DNA of 64,000 nucleotides from Donghicola tyrosinivorans (GCF_003003355.1 NZ_PVTQ01000006.1:166517-230516); one strand, 5' to 3'. Numbered from the stretch's first letter, positions 10,489 to 20,399 are shown. The notes: generated from the letters alone by a model not told the origin. Numbers and translations: made by a program.

Positions 10489-11496
10489 TCAGCGCTTCCG
10501 GATTTTGGGGTTGATAAGGCCGTAGAGCAGGTCCACGACAAGGTTCACCAGCATGACGGCGACGGCGACCAGCAACAGGCCGCCCTGGACGACGGGGTAG
10601 TCGCGGCGGAAGATGCTATCGACCATCCATTTGCCGATGCCGGGCCAGCTGAAGATCGTCTCGGTCAGGATTGCGCCTGCCAGCAGGGTGCCGACCGAAA
10701 GGCCGATCACGGTGATCACAGGGATCATGGCGTTGCGCAGGGCGTGCAGACCGTTGACGCGCAGGGGCGACAGGCCCTTGGCGCGGGCGGTGCGGATGTA
10801 ATCCTCGGACAGGACCTCCAGCATGGCGGAACGGGTCTGACGGGCGATAACCGCCAGCGGGATCGTGGCTAGCACGATGGACGGCAGAACCAGATGATGC
10901 ACGGCCGAGGCGAACGCGCCCTTCTGGCCCGACAGCAGACTGTCGATCAGCATAAAGCCGGTCACGTTGTCGAAGAAGAACATCAGACTGATGCGGCCCG
11001 ACACCGGCGTCCAGCCAAGGTTGCCGGAAAAGACGATGATCAGCAGTAGCGCCCACCAGAAAATCGGCATCGAATAGCCGATCAGGGCGGTGGACATCAG
11101 AGCGCGGTCAAAGAACTTGCCCCTGTTCACAGCGGCGATGACGCCTGCGGGAATGCCAAGAGCGATGGCGATGATGATCGCGCAGATCGACAGCTCTAGC
11201 GTGGCGGGGAAGAGGGCGAAGAACTCGTCCCAGACGGGTTTCTTGGTCACATAGCTGGTGCCAAGATCCCCTTGCAGCACGCCGGTCAGATAGTTCCAGA
11301 ACTGCACATGGATCGGCTGGTCAAAGCCGAACTGGTGCATCAGTTCCTGATAGCGTTCGGGGGTCACGCCCCGTTCTCCGGCCATCACGATGATCGGGTC
11401 ACCGGGCAGCACGCGGATGAACGCGAATGAGATGATTGTGACGCCGATGAAGGTCGGCACAAAGGTCCATAATTTGGAAAGAAGATAGCGCAGCAT
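10489..11496 (-). CDS. dppB: Dipeptide ABC transporter permease DppB
   Basis: Inner-membrane permease, 335 aa, with the typical N-terminus MLRYLLSKLWTFVPTFIGVT and the LPGDP motif of DppB/OppB proteins. The EAA loop is YIRTARAKGLSPLRVNGLHA. Six hydrophobic segments are visible. It lies 118 bases downstream of dppA and one base before dppC. Confidence 0.93.
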   Translation of the reverse strand: MLRYLLSKLWTFVPTFIGVTIISFAFIRVLPGDPIIVMAGERGVTPERYQELMHQFGFDQPIHVQFWNYLTGVLQGDLGTSYVTKKPVWDEFFALFPATLELSICAIIIAIALGIPAGVIAAVNRGKFFDRALMSTALIGYSMPIFWWALLLIIVFSGNLGWTPVSGRISLMFFFDNVTGFMLIDSLLSGQKGAFASAVHHLVLPSIVLATIPLAVIARQTRSAMLEVLSEDYIRTARAKGLSPLRVNGLHALRNAMIPVITVIGLSVGTLLAGAILTETIFSWPGIGKWMVDSIFRRDYPVVQGGLLLVAVAVMLVNLVVDLLYGLINPKIRKR

Positions 11497-11614
11497 TTAT
11501 GGCGCCTCATATTTGGCTCGGGACGCATGAAGGCGTCCTTGGCAGGGTCTGTGGAAACAGGAAAGGCGGGGCCGGAAAGACCGGCCACCGCCCTGAGGTC
11601 AGATCAGCGCAGAT

Positions 11615-13210
11615 TTACTGGGCCAGGCTGACTTCGGTGAAGATGTGCGATCCCAGCGGGTGTACCACGTAGCCTTCCACTTCGGGACGCATGGGCATGA
11701 ACACGACCGAGTGCGCGATGGTCGCCCAAGGCGCCTGCTCTTTGAAGATGACCTGAGCTTCTTCATACAGCTTGGTGCGCTCGGCCTGATCTGTCACGCT
11801 CTTGGCCTTCTGGACAACGTCGTTGAAGGGCTCATGGCACCACTGGGCGCGGTTCGAGCCGCCGACACCGTCACACCCCAGCAGAACCGCAAGGAAGTTG
11901 TCCGGATCACCGTTGTCACCGGTCCAACCCAGCAGAACGGCACCGTCACGGTCCAGATCCTTCGAGCGGTCCAGATACTCGCCCCACTCATAGCTGACGA
12001 TCTCGACGTTCACGCCAATCTTGGCAAAGTCTTCCTGCATCAACTCGGCCATGCGGCGGGCGTTGGGGTTGTAGGGACGCTGTACGGGCATCGCCCAGAT
12101 TTTCATGGACAGATCCGAAACGCCTGCGTCGGCCAGCGCCTGCTTGGCGGCTTCGGGATCATATGCGTCGTCCTGAACGGCTTCGTTGTAGGACCACATG
12201 GTCGGCGGGATCGGGTTCTTTGCGATCTGGCCCGAGCCTTGGAAGACCACATCAATGATCGCCTGCTTGTCGATGGCCATGTTCAGGGCCTTGCGGACCT
12301 CGGGCTTGTCAAAGGGCGCGACCTTGGTGTTGTAGGCCAGATAGCCCACGTTCAGGCCTTCCTGCTCCATCATCTTCACGCCTTCTGCGGACTTCATGTC
12401 TGCGATGTCGGCGGGGTTCGGATAGGGCATGACGTGGCATTCGCCTGCCTGCAGCTTCTGGTAGCGGACCGATGCATCGGGGGTGATGGCAAAGATCAGG
12501 TTGTCCAGTTTGGGCAGACCCTCACGGAAGTAGGAGGGGTTCTTGGCGTAGCGGATGACCGCGTCTTTCTGGTAGGCTACGAACTGGAACGGGCCGGTGC
12601 CGACAGGCTGCTGGTTCAGCATTTCGGGTGTGCCGGCGGCCAGCATCGCGTCTGCGTATTCCTTGGAAACAACCGAGGCGAATTCCATCGCGAGGTTCGC
12701 GATAAAGGGTGCTTCGGGGCGGTTCAGGACGAATTTGACGGTCATATCGTCGACCTTTTCGATCGTCTTGATCAGGTCACCCATCGACATGCCGTTGAAG
12801 TATTCCCATGTGCCGCCCGAGACGGTGTAGTAGGGGTTATCTTCCTTCATCTGACGCTCGAACGTGAAGATCACGTCGTCTGCGTTGAAATCGCGGCTGG
12901 GGGTGAAATACGAGGTTTCGTGGAACTTCACACCGGGGCGCAGGTGGAAGGTGTATTCCAGACCATCAGCCGAGGATTCATAGCTTTCGGCCAGCGCGGG
13001 CACGGTTTCGGTGGTGCCGGTCTTGAATTCGACCAGACGCGAATAAACGGTCTGACCCGAGGCGTCGAACGTGGTGCCCGAGGTGTACAGCGCCGGGTCA
13101 AAACCTTCGGGCGAGCCTTCGGAGCAATAAACCAGAGTTTGCTGTGCGGCGGCGGCACCGGCCATCACACATAGCAGACCAGTGGTGGTCAGGAAGTTAC
13201 GGATTTTCAT
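11615..13210 (-). CDS. dppA: Periplasmic dipeptide-binding protein DppA
   Basis: Extracytoplasmic dipeptide receptor of the importer, 531 aa, the usual size. A signal peptide ends near GAAAAQ. The mature protein begins with LVYCSEGSPEGFDPALYTSG, almost the same as E. coli DppA. Other DppA landmarks are present, such as YPNPADI, the GYLAYNTK region, MPVQRPYNPNARRMAE and GWTGDNGDPDNF. First gene of dppABCDF, with a perfect palindrome about 140 bases upstream. Confidence 0.95.
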   Translation of the reverse strand: MKIRNFLTTTGLLCVMAGAAAAQQTLVYCSEGSPEGFDPALYTSGTTFDASGQTVYSRLVEFKTGTTETVPALAESYESSADGLEYTFHLRPGVKFHETSYFTPSRDFNADDVIFTFERQMKEDNPYYTVSGGTWEYFNGMSMGDLIKTIEKVDDMTVKFVLNRPEAPFIANLAMEFASVVSKEYADAMLAAGTPEMLNQQPVGTGPFQFVAYQKDAVIRYAKNPSYFREGLPKLDNLIFAITPDASVRYQKLQAGECHVMPYPNPADIADMKSAEGVKMMEQEGLNVGYLAYNTKVAPFDKPEVRKALNMAIDKQAIIDVVFQGSGQIAKNPIPPTMWSYNEAVQDDAYDPEAAKQALADAGVSDLSMKIWAMPVQRPYNPNARRMAELMQEDFAKIGVNVEIVSYEWGEYLDRSKDLDRDGAVLLGWTGDNGDPDNFLAVLLGCDGVGGSNRAQWCHEPFNDVVQKAKSVTDQAERTKLYEEAQVIFKEQAPWATIAHSVVFMPMRPEVEGYVVHPLGSHIFTEVSLAQ

Positions 13211-13349
13211 TCAAATCTCCCGTGTTGGATTCGACAGCGCACGGCCAGCCCTTTTGTATGAATATGGCAGGGTCTTGGTCGGATCGTTTGCCCCTTCGGC
13301 GCGCTGGTCTGAGTTGTTGCGGGTCGTACAAAAGACCCGTGGCGCGATG

Positions 13350-13367
13350 TTTGATCATATGATCAAA
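13350..13367. promoter_or_regulatory. 18-bp perfect palindrome upstream of dppA
   Basis: TTTGATCATATGATCAAA is a perfect dyad about 140 bases before the dppA start, in a region without genes. It looks like a dimeric regulator site (GntR-like is one option). The rest of the 348-base gap shows only a short hairpin, CGGGTC/GACCCG near 13319-13340. Confidence 0.5.
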
Positions 13368-13499
13368 AAAGGCAACATGTTCCGGTTGCCTTAACCTAGA
13401 CAAAACGAATGTCCTGCCGTTACGTCACTTGTTGGATTAAAAATGCATCTTTGAGTTGGAATATTTGGGCGGGTGTGCCGCCGTAGTTTGCGGGGGCGT

Positions 13500-13535
13500 A
13501 AAAACGCGAACCGCGCCCTGACTGACAGAGCGCGG
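13500..13535 (-). terminator. Likely terminator of the chemoreceptor gene
   Basis: Dyad CCGCGC / GCGCGG with a loop of about 13 bases. On the minus strand a U tract (from the A run at 13500-13504) follows a six-base gap. It lies 24 bases after the chemoreceptor stop. Confidence 0.5.
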
Positions 13536-13558
13536 CGAAAACTGTCGGTATGGGTGAT

Positions 13559-15247
13559 TTACTGACGGGCGAGGTAGGCTTGAATCTGTGCCAGCATCTC
13601 GGGCGAGGCATTGGAAAGATCGGGCCCCTTTGGTGCTGCTTTCACTTTGCGCAATTGGAAGCGTTCTACCATCTCGCGGACCGTGCCGGTGCCAGCTTCC
13701 ATCCGCTCGGCTGCCGAGGCCAGTTCTTCCACTTGGTTCGAGTTCGACAGGGTCGATTTCGACAGTTCGGTCAAAGCGATGTTGACCTGAGCGGTGCTGC
13801 GGGACTGCTCTTCGCTGCTGGCGGCGATGCGCTTGGTCTCGGCGCCGATCTCATTGACGTTTTCCGAGATGCTCTCGAAGGATTCGCGGGTTTGCTGCGC
13901 CAGTTCGCTGCCCAGTTGCACGCGGGTGGCCGAGTCTTCGATCATCTGCGAGGTCTCTCGCGCAGCTTTCGCCGAACGTCCCGCAAGGTTGCGCACCTCT
14001 TGGGCCACCACTGCAAAGCCGCGACCGTGGTTGCCTGCGCGAGCAGCCTCGACGGCGGCGTTCAGCGCCAGCAGGTTGGTCTGGAAGGCGATGTCATCGA
14101 TGGTCTTGATGATCCGGCTGATATCGTCGGATGACCGCTTGATATCATCCATGGCGCTGACCATTTCCACGATCCGCTCTTGGCCAAGGCTGATGCTGGC
14201 CAGCGCCGCATCCACACGCTTGGATGAGCCGCGCGTTGCAGTGGCATTCGCCTGCACCATGCTGTCGGTCTCTTCCACGGTGGCCGAGATTTCCTCAACT
14301 GCGGTGGATTGGGCTTGGGCGTTTCCGTGCAGGGTATTGGCGCTGCGGGTCACTTCGCTGATGTCAGAGTTGATCTCTGCCACCTGAGTCTGGATTTCGT
14401 GGATAGTGCCATTCAGGGATTCGAACGCCTGTCCGAAATCGTCGATGATCTTCTTGTAGGCGCCGGTGTAGTGGCTGCTATCCACGTCAGCGGACAGGTC
14501 ACCACGCACGATCGCGGCGGCCAGATCGGCAATCTCTTCTGTAACGCCGATAAAGGCCGTCTGGACCGAGGCCATAGCTTCACTGACTGCTTTGTCATCC
14601 CCTTCAAAGGTGGGGAAGCTGCCGTGGAAATTGCCATCGGCAAAGGCCCGAACCGCTGTCAGAATCGTGTCTTTTACGTCGATATGGTAGCTGGCCATAT
14701 CGTTGATCCGCGCACCAAGGCGTTCAAACTCGGGGTCCAGTCCAGAGGTATCTATCCGCGCTTTGGTCATCCCTTTAAGATGCTCGTTCGCGACGTCTTC
14801 GACCGAACCCAGAAGCTGGGCGGTCTGGCGCTGTGCATGTTTCAGGTCGGTCTGGTCGCGCCATTCCACGAAGACTTCGACCAGTTCTTTGTTTTCGTCC
14901 AGCACGGGCGAGGCCAGAAAGGCCAGCTCGCGCCCGCCGATGCGGAAGGCACCGTTCAGGGGCTCGCGCAGGTGCATCATCATCTTTTGCTGCCGCGCGG
15001 GGTTCTTGTGGAACACGTCCATCGGCTGGCCAATGATGTTGCTGATGTCAAACTTGGGTAGGTCTTTGCGCAAGTCGCCTTCGATCTGGCGGAACATCTG
15101 GATCGCGGCCCTGTTCACATAGCGAATGATCAGTTCCTTGTCGGCAATCATCACAGGGTTAGACAGGTAATTCAGGGCGCGGCGCACGTTGGGGCGGTCG
15201 TTGGTCGCCATGAAGCTAACGCTTTGAGGGGTCTGATCGCCATTCAT
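13559..15247 (-). CDS. Soluble methyl-accepting chemotaxis protein with PAS sensor
   Basis: Chemoreceptor-type signal transducer of about 562 residues without clear membrane helices, so probably cytoplasmic. An N-terminal PAS domain (about residues 20-130, around [19 protein letters not shown]) is followed by two HAMP-like stretches. The signalling domain contains the conserved hairpin tip [20 protein letters not shown] and EAARAG. No C-terminal receptor-methylation docking pentapeptide is seen. Start is uncertain: ATG 15247 chosen, ATG 15211 also possible, and neither has a good ribosome site. No che genes are in the window. Confidence 0.88.
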   Translation of the reverse strand: MNGDQTPQSVSFMATNDRPNVRRALNYLSNPVMIADKELIIRYVNRAAIQMFRQIEGDLRKDLPKFDISNIIGQPMDVFHKNPARQQKMMMHLREPLNGAFRIGGRELAFLASPVLDENKELVEVFVEWRDQTDLKHAQRQTAQLLGSVEDVANEHLKGMTKARIDTSGLDPEFERLGARINDMASYHIDVKDTILTAVRAFADGNFHGSFPTFEGDDKAVSEAMASVQTAFIGVTEEIADLAAAIVRGDLSADVDSSHYTGAYKKIIDDFGQAFESLNGTIHEIQTQVAEINSDISEVTRSANTLHGNAQAQSTAVEEISATVEETDSMVQANATATRGSSKRVDAALASISLGQERIVEMVSAMDDIKRSSDDISRIIKTIDDIAFQTNLLALNAAVEAARAGNHGRGFAVVAQEVRNLAGRSAKAARETSQMIEDSATRVQLGSELAQQTRESFESISENVNEIGAETKRIAASSEEQSRSTAQVNIALTELSKSTLSNSNQVEELASAAERMEAGTGTVREMVERFQLRKVKAAPKGPDLSNASPEMLAQIQAYLARQ

Positions 15248-15677
15248 AGGTGAAATCCATGATATCTTGTGTCGGGTTAGTAAAAAGAACGGCACATTCG
15301 CTGAAAAAATTGAGGCATCTTAAGGATAGATTTGGGACCCATCCTTTCGGCTTGCCTATTCGGGTGGGTGGAAGTTTTTGGATAAGTCCTTGAAAGGTTT
15401 TTGATAAATGCACCTTTTGGCGGATTTTTCAGCGGCGTTTCTAGAGTGTCATGGCTTGGGGCAAGGCGCTGGAAACATGACGGGCTGCGATTGACACGGG
15501 TCTTGCTCTGGCGAAGATTGCGCACTGGGATCAGAGGGTTTTGGTGCTGGTGGAGGGCATCGCGGCACGGGTTCCAAGCGTTGCGCTTTCGGGCGCGGGC
15601 GGGATTTTTGAGTATTTTTGCAATAAAGAAGTAGGCGGGGCGCGTCTTGTGTACGCTTGTCCCAAGGAGGAGCCACC
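15248..15677. other. Intergenic region between chemoreceptor and dgo genes
   Basis: About 430 bases upstream of two divergent transcription units. It must hold promoters for the chemoreceptor and for dgoK-dgoA. I see no gene and no clear operator. A strong AAGGAGG ribosome site sits at its right end in front of the small upstream ORF. Confidence 0.5.
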
Positions 15678-15731
15678 ATGAACCCATCTATAATTGCGCA
15701 GCACCGTCTGCGGGGGCGTTCCGATGGCTGA
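15678..15731 (+). CDS. 17-codon upstream ORF overlapping the dgoK start
   Basis: ATG 15678 follows a near-ideal ribosome site (AAGGAGG at 15664-15670). It encodes MNPSIIAQHRLRGRSDG and stops at 15731, eight bases past the dgoK ATG at 15724. The dgoK start itself has no good ribosome site. This geometry suggests that translation of the short ORF is coupled to dgoK, or that it is a remnant of a lost upstream gene. No recognisable peptide motif. Confidence 0.45.
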   Translation: MNPSIIAQHRLRGRSDG

Positions 15732-16641
15732 GGGCGGGCCTGCGTGGGTGGCTGCGGACTGGGGGACCTCTCATCTGCGGCTTTGGTTGATGGATGCAGG
15801 CGGGGCGGTCTTGCGCCGGATTGATGCGCCTTGCGGGATGTCCCGTTTGGAGCGTGACGGCTATGAGCCTGCTTTGTTGGCGTTGCTGGAGGGCGTTTTG
15901 CCTGCGCAGGGGCATCTTCCGGTGATCTGTTGCGGTATGGCCGGAGCGGCGCAGGGCTGGTGTGAGGCGCCCTACCGAGAGGTGCCCTGTCCGGCGGCGG
16001 CTGCCGAGGGTGCTGTTGAACCTGAGCTGGAAGATCCCCGTCTGCGGGTGCGTATTCTGCCCGGCCTTTGCCAAAAAGCGCCAGCGGATGTGATGCGCGG
16101 GGAAGAGACCCAGATTGCGGGTGTGCTGCTTGGATCGCCTGATTTCGACGGGGTGGTCTGTTTGCCTGGCACGCACACGAAGTGGGCCGATGTCCGGAAC
16201 GGTGAGGTTGCGGGGTTCAAGACCTTTATGACGGGCGAGCTTTTCGACCTGCTGCCGCGGCATTCGATCCTGCGCCATTCCGCTGCCGGAGCGGATTGGG
16301 ATGAAGCGGCTTTTGAGGAGGCGGTGGCCCAAGCATTGTCGGTGCCACATGCTTTGATGGCGGGCCTGTTCGGGTTGCGCGCCGAGGCGATTTTGAACAA
16401 AGCCAGCGCAGGCACTTGCCGCGCGCGGCTGTCCGGTTTGTTGATCGGGTCAGAGTTGGCGGCGGCGCGGGCCTTGTGGGGCGGGCGTCCGGTGAAGCTT
16501 GTTGGTGAACATAAGCTGGCGGCCCTCTACCAGAAAGCTTTGGTGCAGGCAGGCGGCGCGGCTGAAAATCTTGATAGCGAAATCACAACCTTGAACGGCT
16601 TGCGCGCAGCCTATCGTGCGCTTGAGGAGCAGACATCATGA
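15724..16641 (+). CDS. dgoK: 2-dehydro-3-deoxygalactonokinase
   Basis: Phosphorylates 2-keto-3-deoxygalactonate in the De Ley-Doudoroff galactose route. The protein has about 305 residues. The ASKHA-type N-terminus WVAADWGTSHLRLWLMD, the GMAGAAQGW segment, MRGEETQ and LPGTHTKW are all typical of DgoK. ATG 15724 is chosen; the open frame extends upstream to a TTG, but homology begins here. The gene overlaps the upstream mini-ORF and, by ATGA, the dgoA start, so the two enzymes act in sequence from one mRNA. Confidence 0.92.
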   Translation: MAEGGPAWVAADWGTSHLRLWLMDAGGAVLRRIDAPCGMSRLERDGYEPALLALLEGVLPAQGHLPVICCGMAGAAQGWCEAPYREVPCPAAAAEGAVEPELEDPRLRVRILPGLCQKAPADVMRGEETQIAGVLLGSPDFDGVVCLPGTHTKWADVRNGEVAGFKTFMTGELFDLLPRHSILRHSAAGADWDEAAFEEAVAQALSVPHALMAGLFGLRAEAILNKASAGTCRARLSGLLIGSELAAARALWGGRPVKLVGEHKLAALYQKALVQAGGAAENLDSEITTLNGLRAAYRALEEQTS

Positions 16642-17252
16642 GCCGTAAACTGATCGCGATTTTGCGGGGGATCACGCCGGACGAGGTTCCGGCCATCACT
16701 GAGGCATTGATCGATGCAGGGATCACGCGCATCGAAATTCCCCTGAATTCACCTGACCCTTTTGAAAGCATCGCCCGCATGGTGGCCTGCGCAGGAGACC
16801 GCGCGGTAATCGGGGCGGGCACTGTCTTGGACCCCAGCGAGGTTACGCGACTGGCCGAGATTGGCGCGGGCATGGTGGTCTCTCCCGACTGCAATGAGGC
16901 TGTGATCCGTGCTGCGAAGGCGGCGGGTTTGCTGTCTTATCCGGGGGTCTTTACGGCGACCGAGTGCTTTGCCGCCCTGCGTGCGGGCGCGGATGGGCTT
17001 AAGCTGTTTCCGGCCTTCAAGCTGGGGCAGGAAGGGTTGTCTGCACTGAAAGCAGTTTTGCCAGCAGGCACCGAGACCTTTGCGGTAGGCGGTGTTGGTC
17101 CCGACGATTTTGCAGGTTGGTTCAAGGTCGGGGCGACGGGATTTGGCATGGGCTCGAACCTTTATAAACCGGGGGCGAGCGCTGCGCGGGTGGCACAGGA
17201 TGCGAAACAGATTGTTTCAGCTTATGATTGTGCGGTGAGTGACGGGGCCTGA
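16638..17252 (+). CDS. dgoA: 2-dehydro-3-deoxy-6-phosphogalactonate aldolase
   Basis: Class I aldolase (KDPG/KDPGal family, 204 aa) that splits the phosphorylated intermediate made by DgoK into pyruvate and glyceraldehyde 3-phosphate. The pattern RGITPDEVPAI at residues 10-20, Glu33 in RIEIPLNSP, the GAGTVLDP loop and the Schiff-base Lys122 in LKLFPA are seen. The start overlaps the dgoK stop. A terminator-like hairpin lies about 275 bases downstream. Confidence 0.93.
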   Translation: MSRKLIAILRGITPDEVPAITEALIDAGITRIEIPLNSPDPFESIARMVACAGDRAVIGAGTVLDPSEVTRLAEIGAGMVVSPDCNEAVIRAAKAAGLLSYPGVFTATECFAALRAGADGLKLFPAFKLGQEGLSALKAVLPAGTETFAVGGVGPDDFAGWFKVGATGFGMGSNLYKPGASAARVAQDAKQIVSAYDCAVSDGA

Positions 17253-17528
17253 GATTGTGCGCGGGATTGCTGCGGTGCGGCATTCCTGCGCCAGACTTCT
17301 CTTTTGTTCGAAGGCCTTGCGGGTCATCCTTGAGACTAGGTGACCTTATTTGTCGGCGGTGTGCAGCAATTCGGTGAGTGTGGCTTTATCGTCGCATACT
17401 GTAGCTGGTCAGTAAAAATTAGCAATTTCGCCTTAATTTATTAGTGAAACAGGCGCGAAAGCTTCCTATGTTCTTCTGAGGTTTCCGTGTTTGTCACGGT
17501 TCGAAATATGGCCGGGGGGCCAAAAGAG

Positions 17529-17556
17529 GCGGGCTGTCAGAAAGGCAGCCCGTTTT
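17529..17556 (+). terminator. Terminator-like hairpin between dgoA and the RTX gene
   Basis: Stem CGGGCTG / CAGCCCG with a nine-base loop and TTTT. The remaining bases between 17253 and 17729 show no gene; the RTX promoter should lie between here and 17729. Confidence 0.65.
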
Positions 17557-17729
17557 GCATTTTAGTCGTGCGACATGGGGTCTGTTTTGGGTTTTGTCCC
17601 CAAATGGGACTAGGGTCCGAAGCCCCCGAAGAATATCTCCAAGAGACAGGATTTTTTCATTTTTTCAACGAATGCGAGTGCGTTGTTTTCAGTGCTCCAT
17701 ACTAATTCAAGAATTTCAGGAGGCTTTTG

Positions 17730-20381
17730 ATGGCTGAGGGTACCCAGACAGTACTGGTATTCGGAGCGACTTCGGGGTCGGGGTCAGATGCCTCTGAGGC
17801 GGCGGCGCAAGCGGACTTTGAATCGCAGTATGACAGCCTTCCGGACTATTCGCTTGCCGAGGTTGCGGCCGATATCAACACCCAGATCGCATGGACCATC
17901 GGCGAGGTCAGCTTTGCCTTTCCGCTGACGGAAGCTGCCGATTACGCGGATACCGTTCGCAGCGGGACACTGGTGCCCTTTACCGAAGCGCAGATTGCGG
18001 CGGCGCGTGAAGCGATGGCGCTGATTGCGGATGTGATTGATCTGGACATCGTGGATGCGGGCAAGTCGGTGGATGCGGATATCCGCCTTTATAACTCGAC
18101 GCTTTACGGAACTACGGGCAGCTTGCCCGCGGGCACGGGCCTGAACGGTGATCTGTGGGTCTATGGCTTTAACGAACTGGCCGACCCCTATGACATGAGC
18201 TACGGCGGCTATTATTTTGCGGCCCTGCTGCGTGATCTGGGGCGTGTCTTTGGTCTGACCGAGACGACATCCGGCACGGGCGGTCTGACCTACGAAGAGA
18301 TCGCGGGTTATATTCAGGACAACCAAGCCTACACCATCATGAGCAGCAACTCTGCCGCTGATGCGGGTTTGGTCTGGGCGACCGAGTACCCCGCAACGCC
18401 GATGGTCGCGGATATTTTGGCGCTTCAGTCGCTTTACGGCGCGAATATGGAGACGCGGACGGGCGACACGGTTTACGGCTTTAACGCGAATGCGGATCGC
18501 GCTGTGTTCGATTTCGACCAGTTGCGTGCTGAGGGCAAGGCAATCGCCGCCGTCACCATCTGGGATGCAGGCGGCATTGATACGCTGGATATGTCGGGCT
18601 TTGCCGATGACGCCGCGATCTCGCTGGTAGACGGCAAGCTGTCCAGTGTGGGCGGCAATAACCTGAACCTTGGAATTGCAGTTGGTGCAGTGATCGAGAA
18701 CGCCATCGGCGGTAGCGGCGATGACATGATTTCCGGCAATGATGCCAACAACGTCTTGATCGGTGGTATCGGTGCGGACTTCCTTGAAGGCGGTGCTGGT
18801 GATGATCTGCTGATCGGTGATTTTGCCGAAGCTGCCGCTGCTACAGATTACACCCACGGCATCGCGACGATGTCGCGCGGCAGTCTGGTCAGCTACAACA
18901 TTGATGCAAGCTCGGCCACGGATCTGTCGGTCGAGATGCTGGTGTCCTTCGATGAGGTCTCGATCACTCAAAGCCTTTCCGGTCTCCCGGGGGGCTGGTC
19001 GTTGTCGTTCTCGGCGACGGACAATGGCATCTGGTACAGCAATGGTTCGGCGTGGTTCTACCAGAACACTTCGTCGATCAAGGCGACCGACGGTGATCTG
19101 CATCGTCTGTCGGTGACGCTGGATAGCGCCGCCAGCGCGGTGCAGGTCTATATCGACGGCATCCTTTGCGCCAACTTCGAAGGCGATGTGATCCCGGCGG
19201 CATTTACCGATCGCGAAGGGGTCCGCTTTAACCATCAGGGCCAGCTGGCCGATGTGCGTTTTTTCAACCGTGTGCTGACGGCAAAAGAAATTCAAGAGAA
19301 TGCCTTTGCCGATATCGGACCGAACGCTGAAGGCCTGATTTCAAGGCTGGCGGTGAATGCTGCAGGCGGTGTGCTGAAAGACACGGTGTCGAAAGACGTA
19401 GCAAACGTTAGCGGTGATCTGACCTTCGAAACTGTCGCTCTGTTGACGCTGGATGACACGCTGAAGGGCGGCGAGGGTGCCGACACGCTGATGGGCGGTG
19501 AAGGTGAAGACGAGCTTTACGGCAACGACGGCGATGATGTTCTGATCGGCGGCGCTGGCGCGGATACTCTGCAAGGTGGATATGGCGATGACATGGTCGA
19601 CTACCGGACCTCATCCGAAGCAGTCACCATCAATGTCGAGGAAGGAACCGGTGCGGGCGGCGACGCCGAAGGGGACAGCCTGTTCTCGATCGAGGTCGTT
19701 TTGGGGTCGGGCTATGACGATCTGCTGATCGGCAGTGCCTCGGATGATGTTCTGCGCGGTGCAAACGGCAACGACACTGTACGCGGCGGCGCGGGCAGCG
19801 ACGTGTTGCGCGGGGGGAATGGCGATGATGTGCTGCGGGCCAATCTGGATGATGACCGTCTGGTCGGTGGCGCAGGTGCCGATATCCTTGATGGGGGACA
19901 GGGCAGTGACACTGTCCTCTACAACAACTCGGACGAGGCGGTGATCATCGATCTGGGTGCCGGGACAGGTCAGGGTGGTCAGGCCGAAGGCGATCGGTTG
20001 ATCAATATCGAACGGGTGCTGGGATCGGAAGGAAACGACATCCTGATCGGGGATGACGCCGATAACGTGCTGGCAGGCAACGTCGGCCGAGACACGGTGA
20101 TGGGCGCGGGCGGCAATGATACGCTGTTCGGCGGGGCTGGTGCCGATACCTTTGTGTTCCAGGCCGATGGCTCGACCGATACGGTGCAGGATTTCGGTCG
20201 CGGCGAAGACGTTCTGGATCTGTCGGCAACCGATGCAGGCTTTACCTTGCTGACCTTCACGACCATCGAGGAAGGTACGCTGGTCTCATACGACGGGCTG
20301 GAAATCATCCTGCGCGGCGTTGCGGTTGAGGAACTGGATGCCCAGAGCTTTATCTTTGCCGAGGTGGACGGCCTGCTCTGA
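17730..20381 (+). CDS. RTX protein: serralysin-like domain lacking zinc ligands, LamG-like domain, RTX repeats
   Basis: Predicted type I-secreted, calcium-binding exoprotein of 883 residues. Residues about 20-270 follow the M10 serralysin pattern, including IMSS (Met-turn, Met204) and LQSLYGANMETRTGDTVYGF. The zinc helix, normally HExxHxxGxxH, reads RDLGRVFGLTE at residues 168-178, so all three His and the catalytic Glu are replaced, and the Met-turn Tyr is Ser. RTX nonapeptides (GGSGDD type) occur near 326-366 and again after about 575. A concanavalin/LamG-like domain lies between, about 370-530. It has no N-terminal signal peptide, as expected for type I export. ATG 17730 has AGGAGG six bases upstream. 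No secretion genes are in the window. Confidence 0.85.
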   Translation: MAEGTQTVLVFGATSGSGSDASEAAAQADFESQYDSLPDYSLAEVAADINTQIAWTIGEVSFAFPLTEAADYADTVRSGTLVPFTEAQIAAAREAMALIADVIDLDIVDAGKSVDADIRLYNSTLYGTTGSLPAGTGLNGDLWVYGFNELADPYDMSYGGYYFAALLRDLGRVFGLTETTSGTGGLTYEEIAGYIQDNQAYTIMSSNSAADAGLVWATEYPATPMVADILALQSLYGANMETRTGDTVYGFNANADRAVFDFDQLRAEGKAIAAVTIWDAGGIDTLDMSGFADDAAISLVDGKLSSVGGNNLNLGIAVGAVIENAIGGSGDDMISGNDANNVLIGGIGADFLEGGAGDDLLIGDFAEAAAATDYTHGIATMSRGSLVSYNIDASSATDLSVEMLVSFDEVSITQSLSGLPGGWSLSFSATDNGIWYSNGSAWFYQNTSSIKATDGDLHRLSVTLDSAASAVQVYIDGILCANFEGDVIPAAFTDREGVRFNHQGQLADVRFFNRVLTAKEIQENAFADIGPNAEGLISRLAVNAAGGVLKDTVSKDVANVSGDLTFETVALLTLDDTLKGGEGADTLMGGEGEDELYGNDGDDVLIGGAGADTLQGGYGDDMVDYRTSSEAVTINVEEGTGAGGDAEGDSLFSIEVVLGSGYDDLLIGSASDDVLRGANGNDTVRGGAGSDVLRGGNGDDVLRANLDDDRLVGGAGADILDGGQGSDTVLYNNSDEAVIIDLGAGTGQGGQAEGDRLINIERVLGSEGNDILIGDDADNVLAGNVGRDTVMGAGGNDTLFGGAGADTFVFQADGSTDTVQDFGRGEDVLDLSATDAGFTLLTFTTIEEGTLVSYDGLEIILRGVAVEELDAQSFIFAEVDGLL

Positions 20382-20399
20382 CCCCTAACGGCGCGAAAG

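Noticed and set aside
11645..13174. 509-codon open frame on the plus strand
   Set aside because: It is the exact antisense of dppA, whose family match is unmistakable; the frame is open because of GC-biased codon use.
17784..19295. 503-codon open frame on the minus strand
   Set aside because: Antisense shadow of the RTX gene; no recognisable domains and very Arg/His-rich composition.
18706..20130. Tandem GGxGxD-coding repeats as a possible CRISPR or DNA satellite
   Set aside because: They are RTX nonapeptide codons inside an open frame; no conserved DNA repeat with regular spacers. No CRISPR array was seen anywhere in the window.
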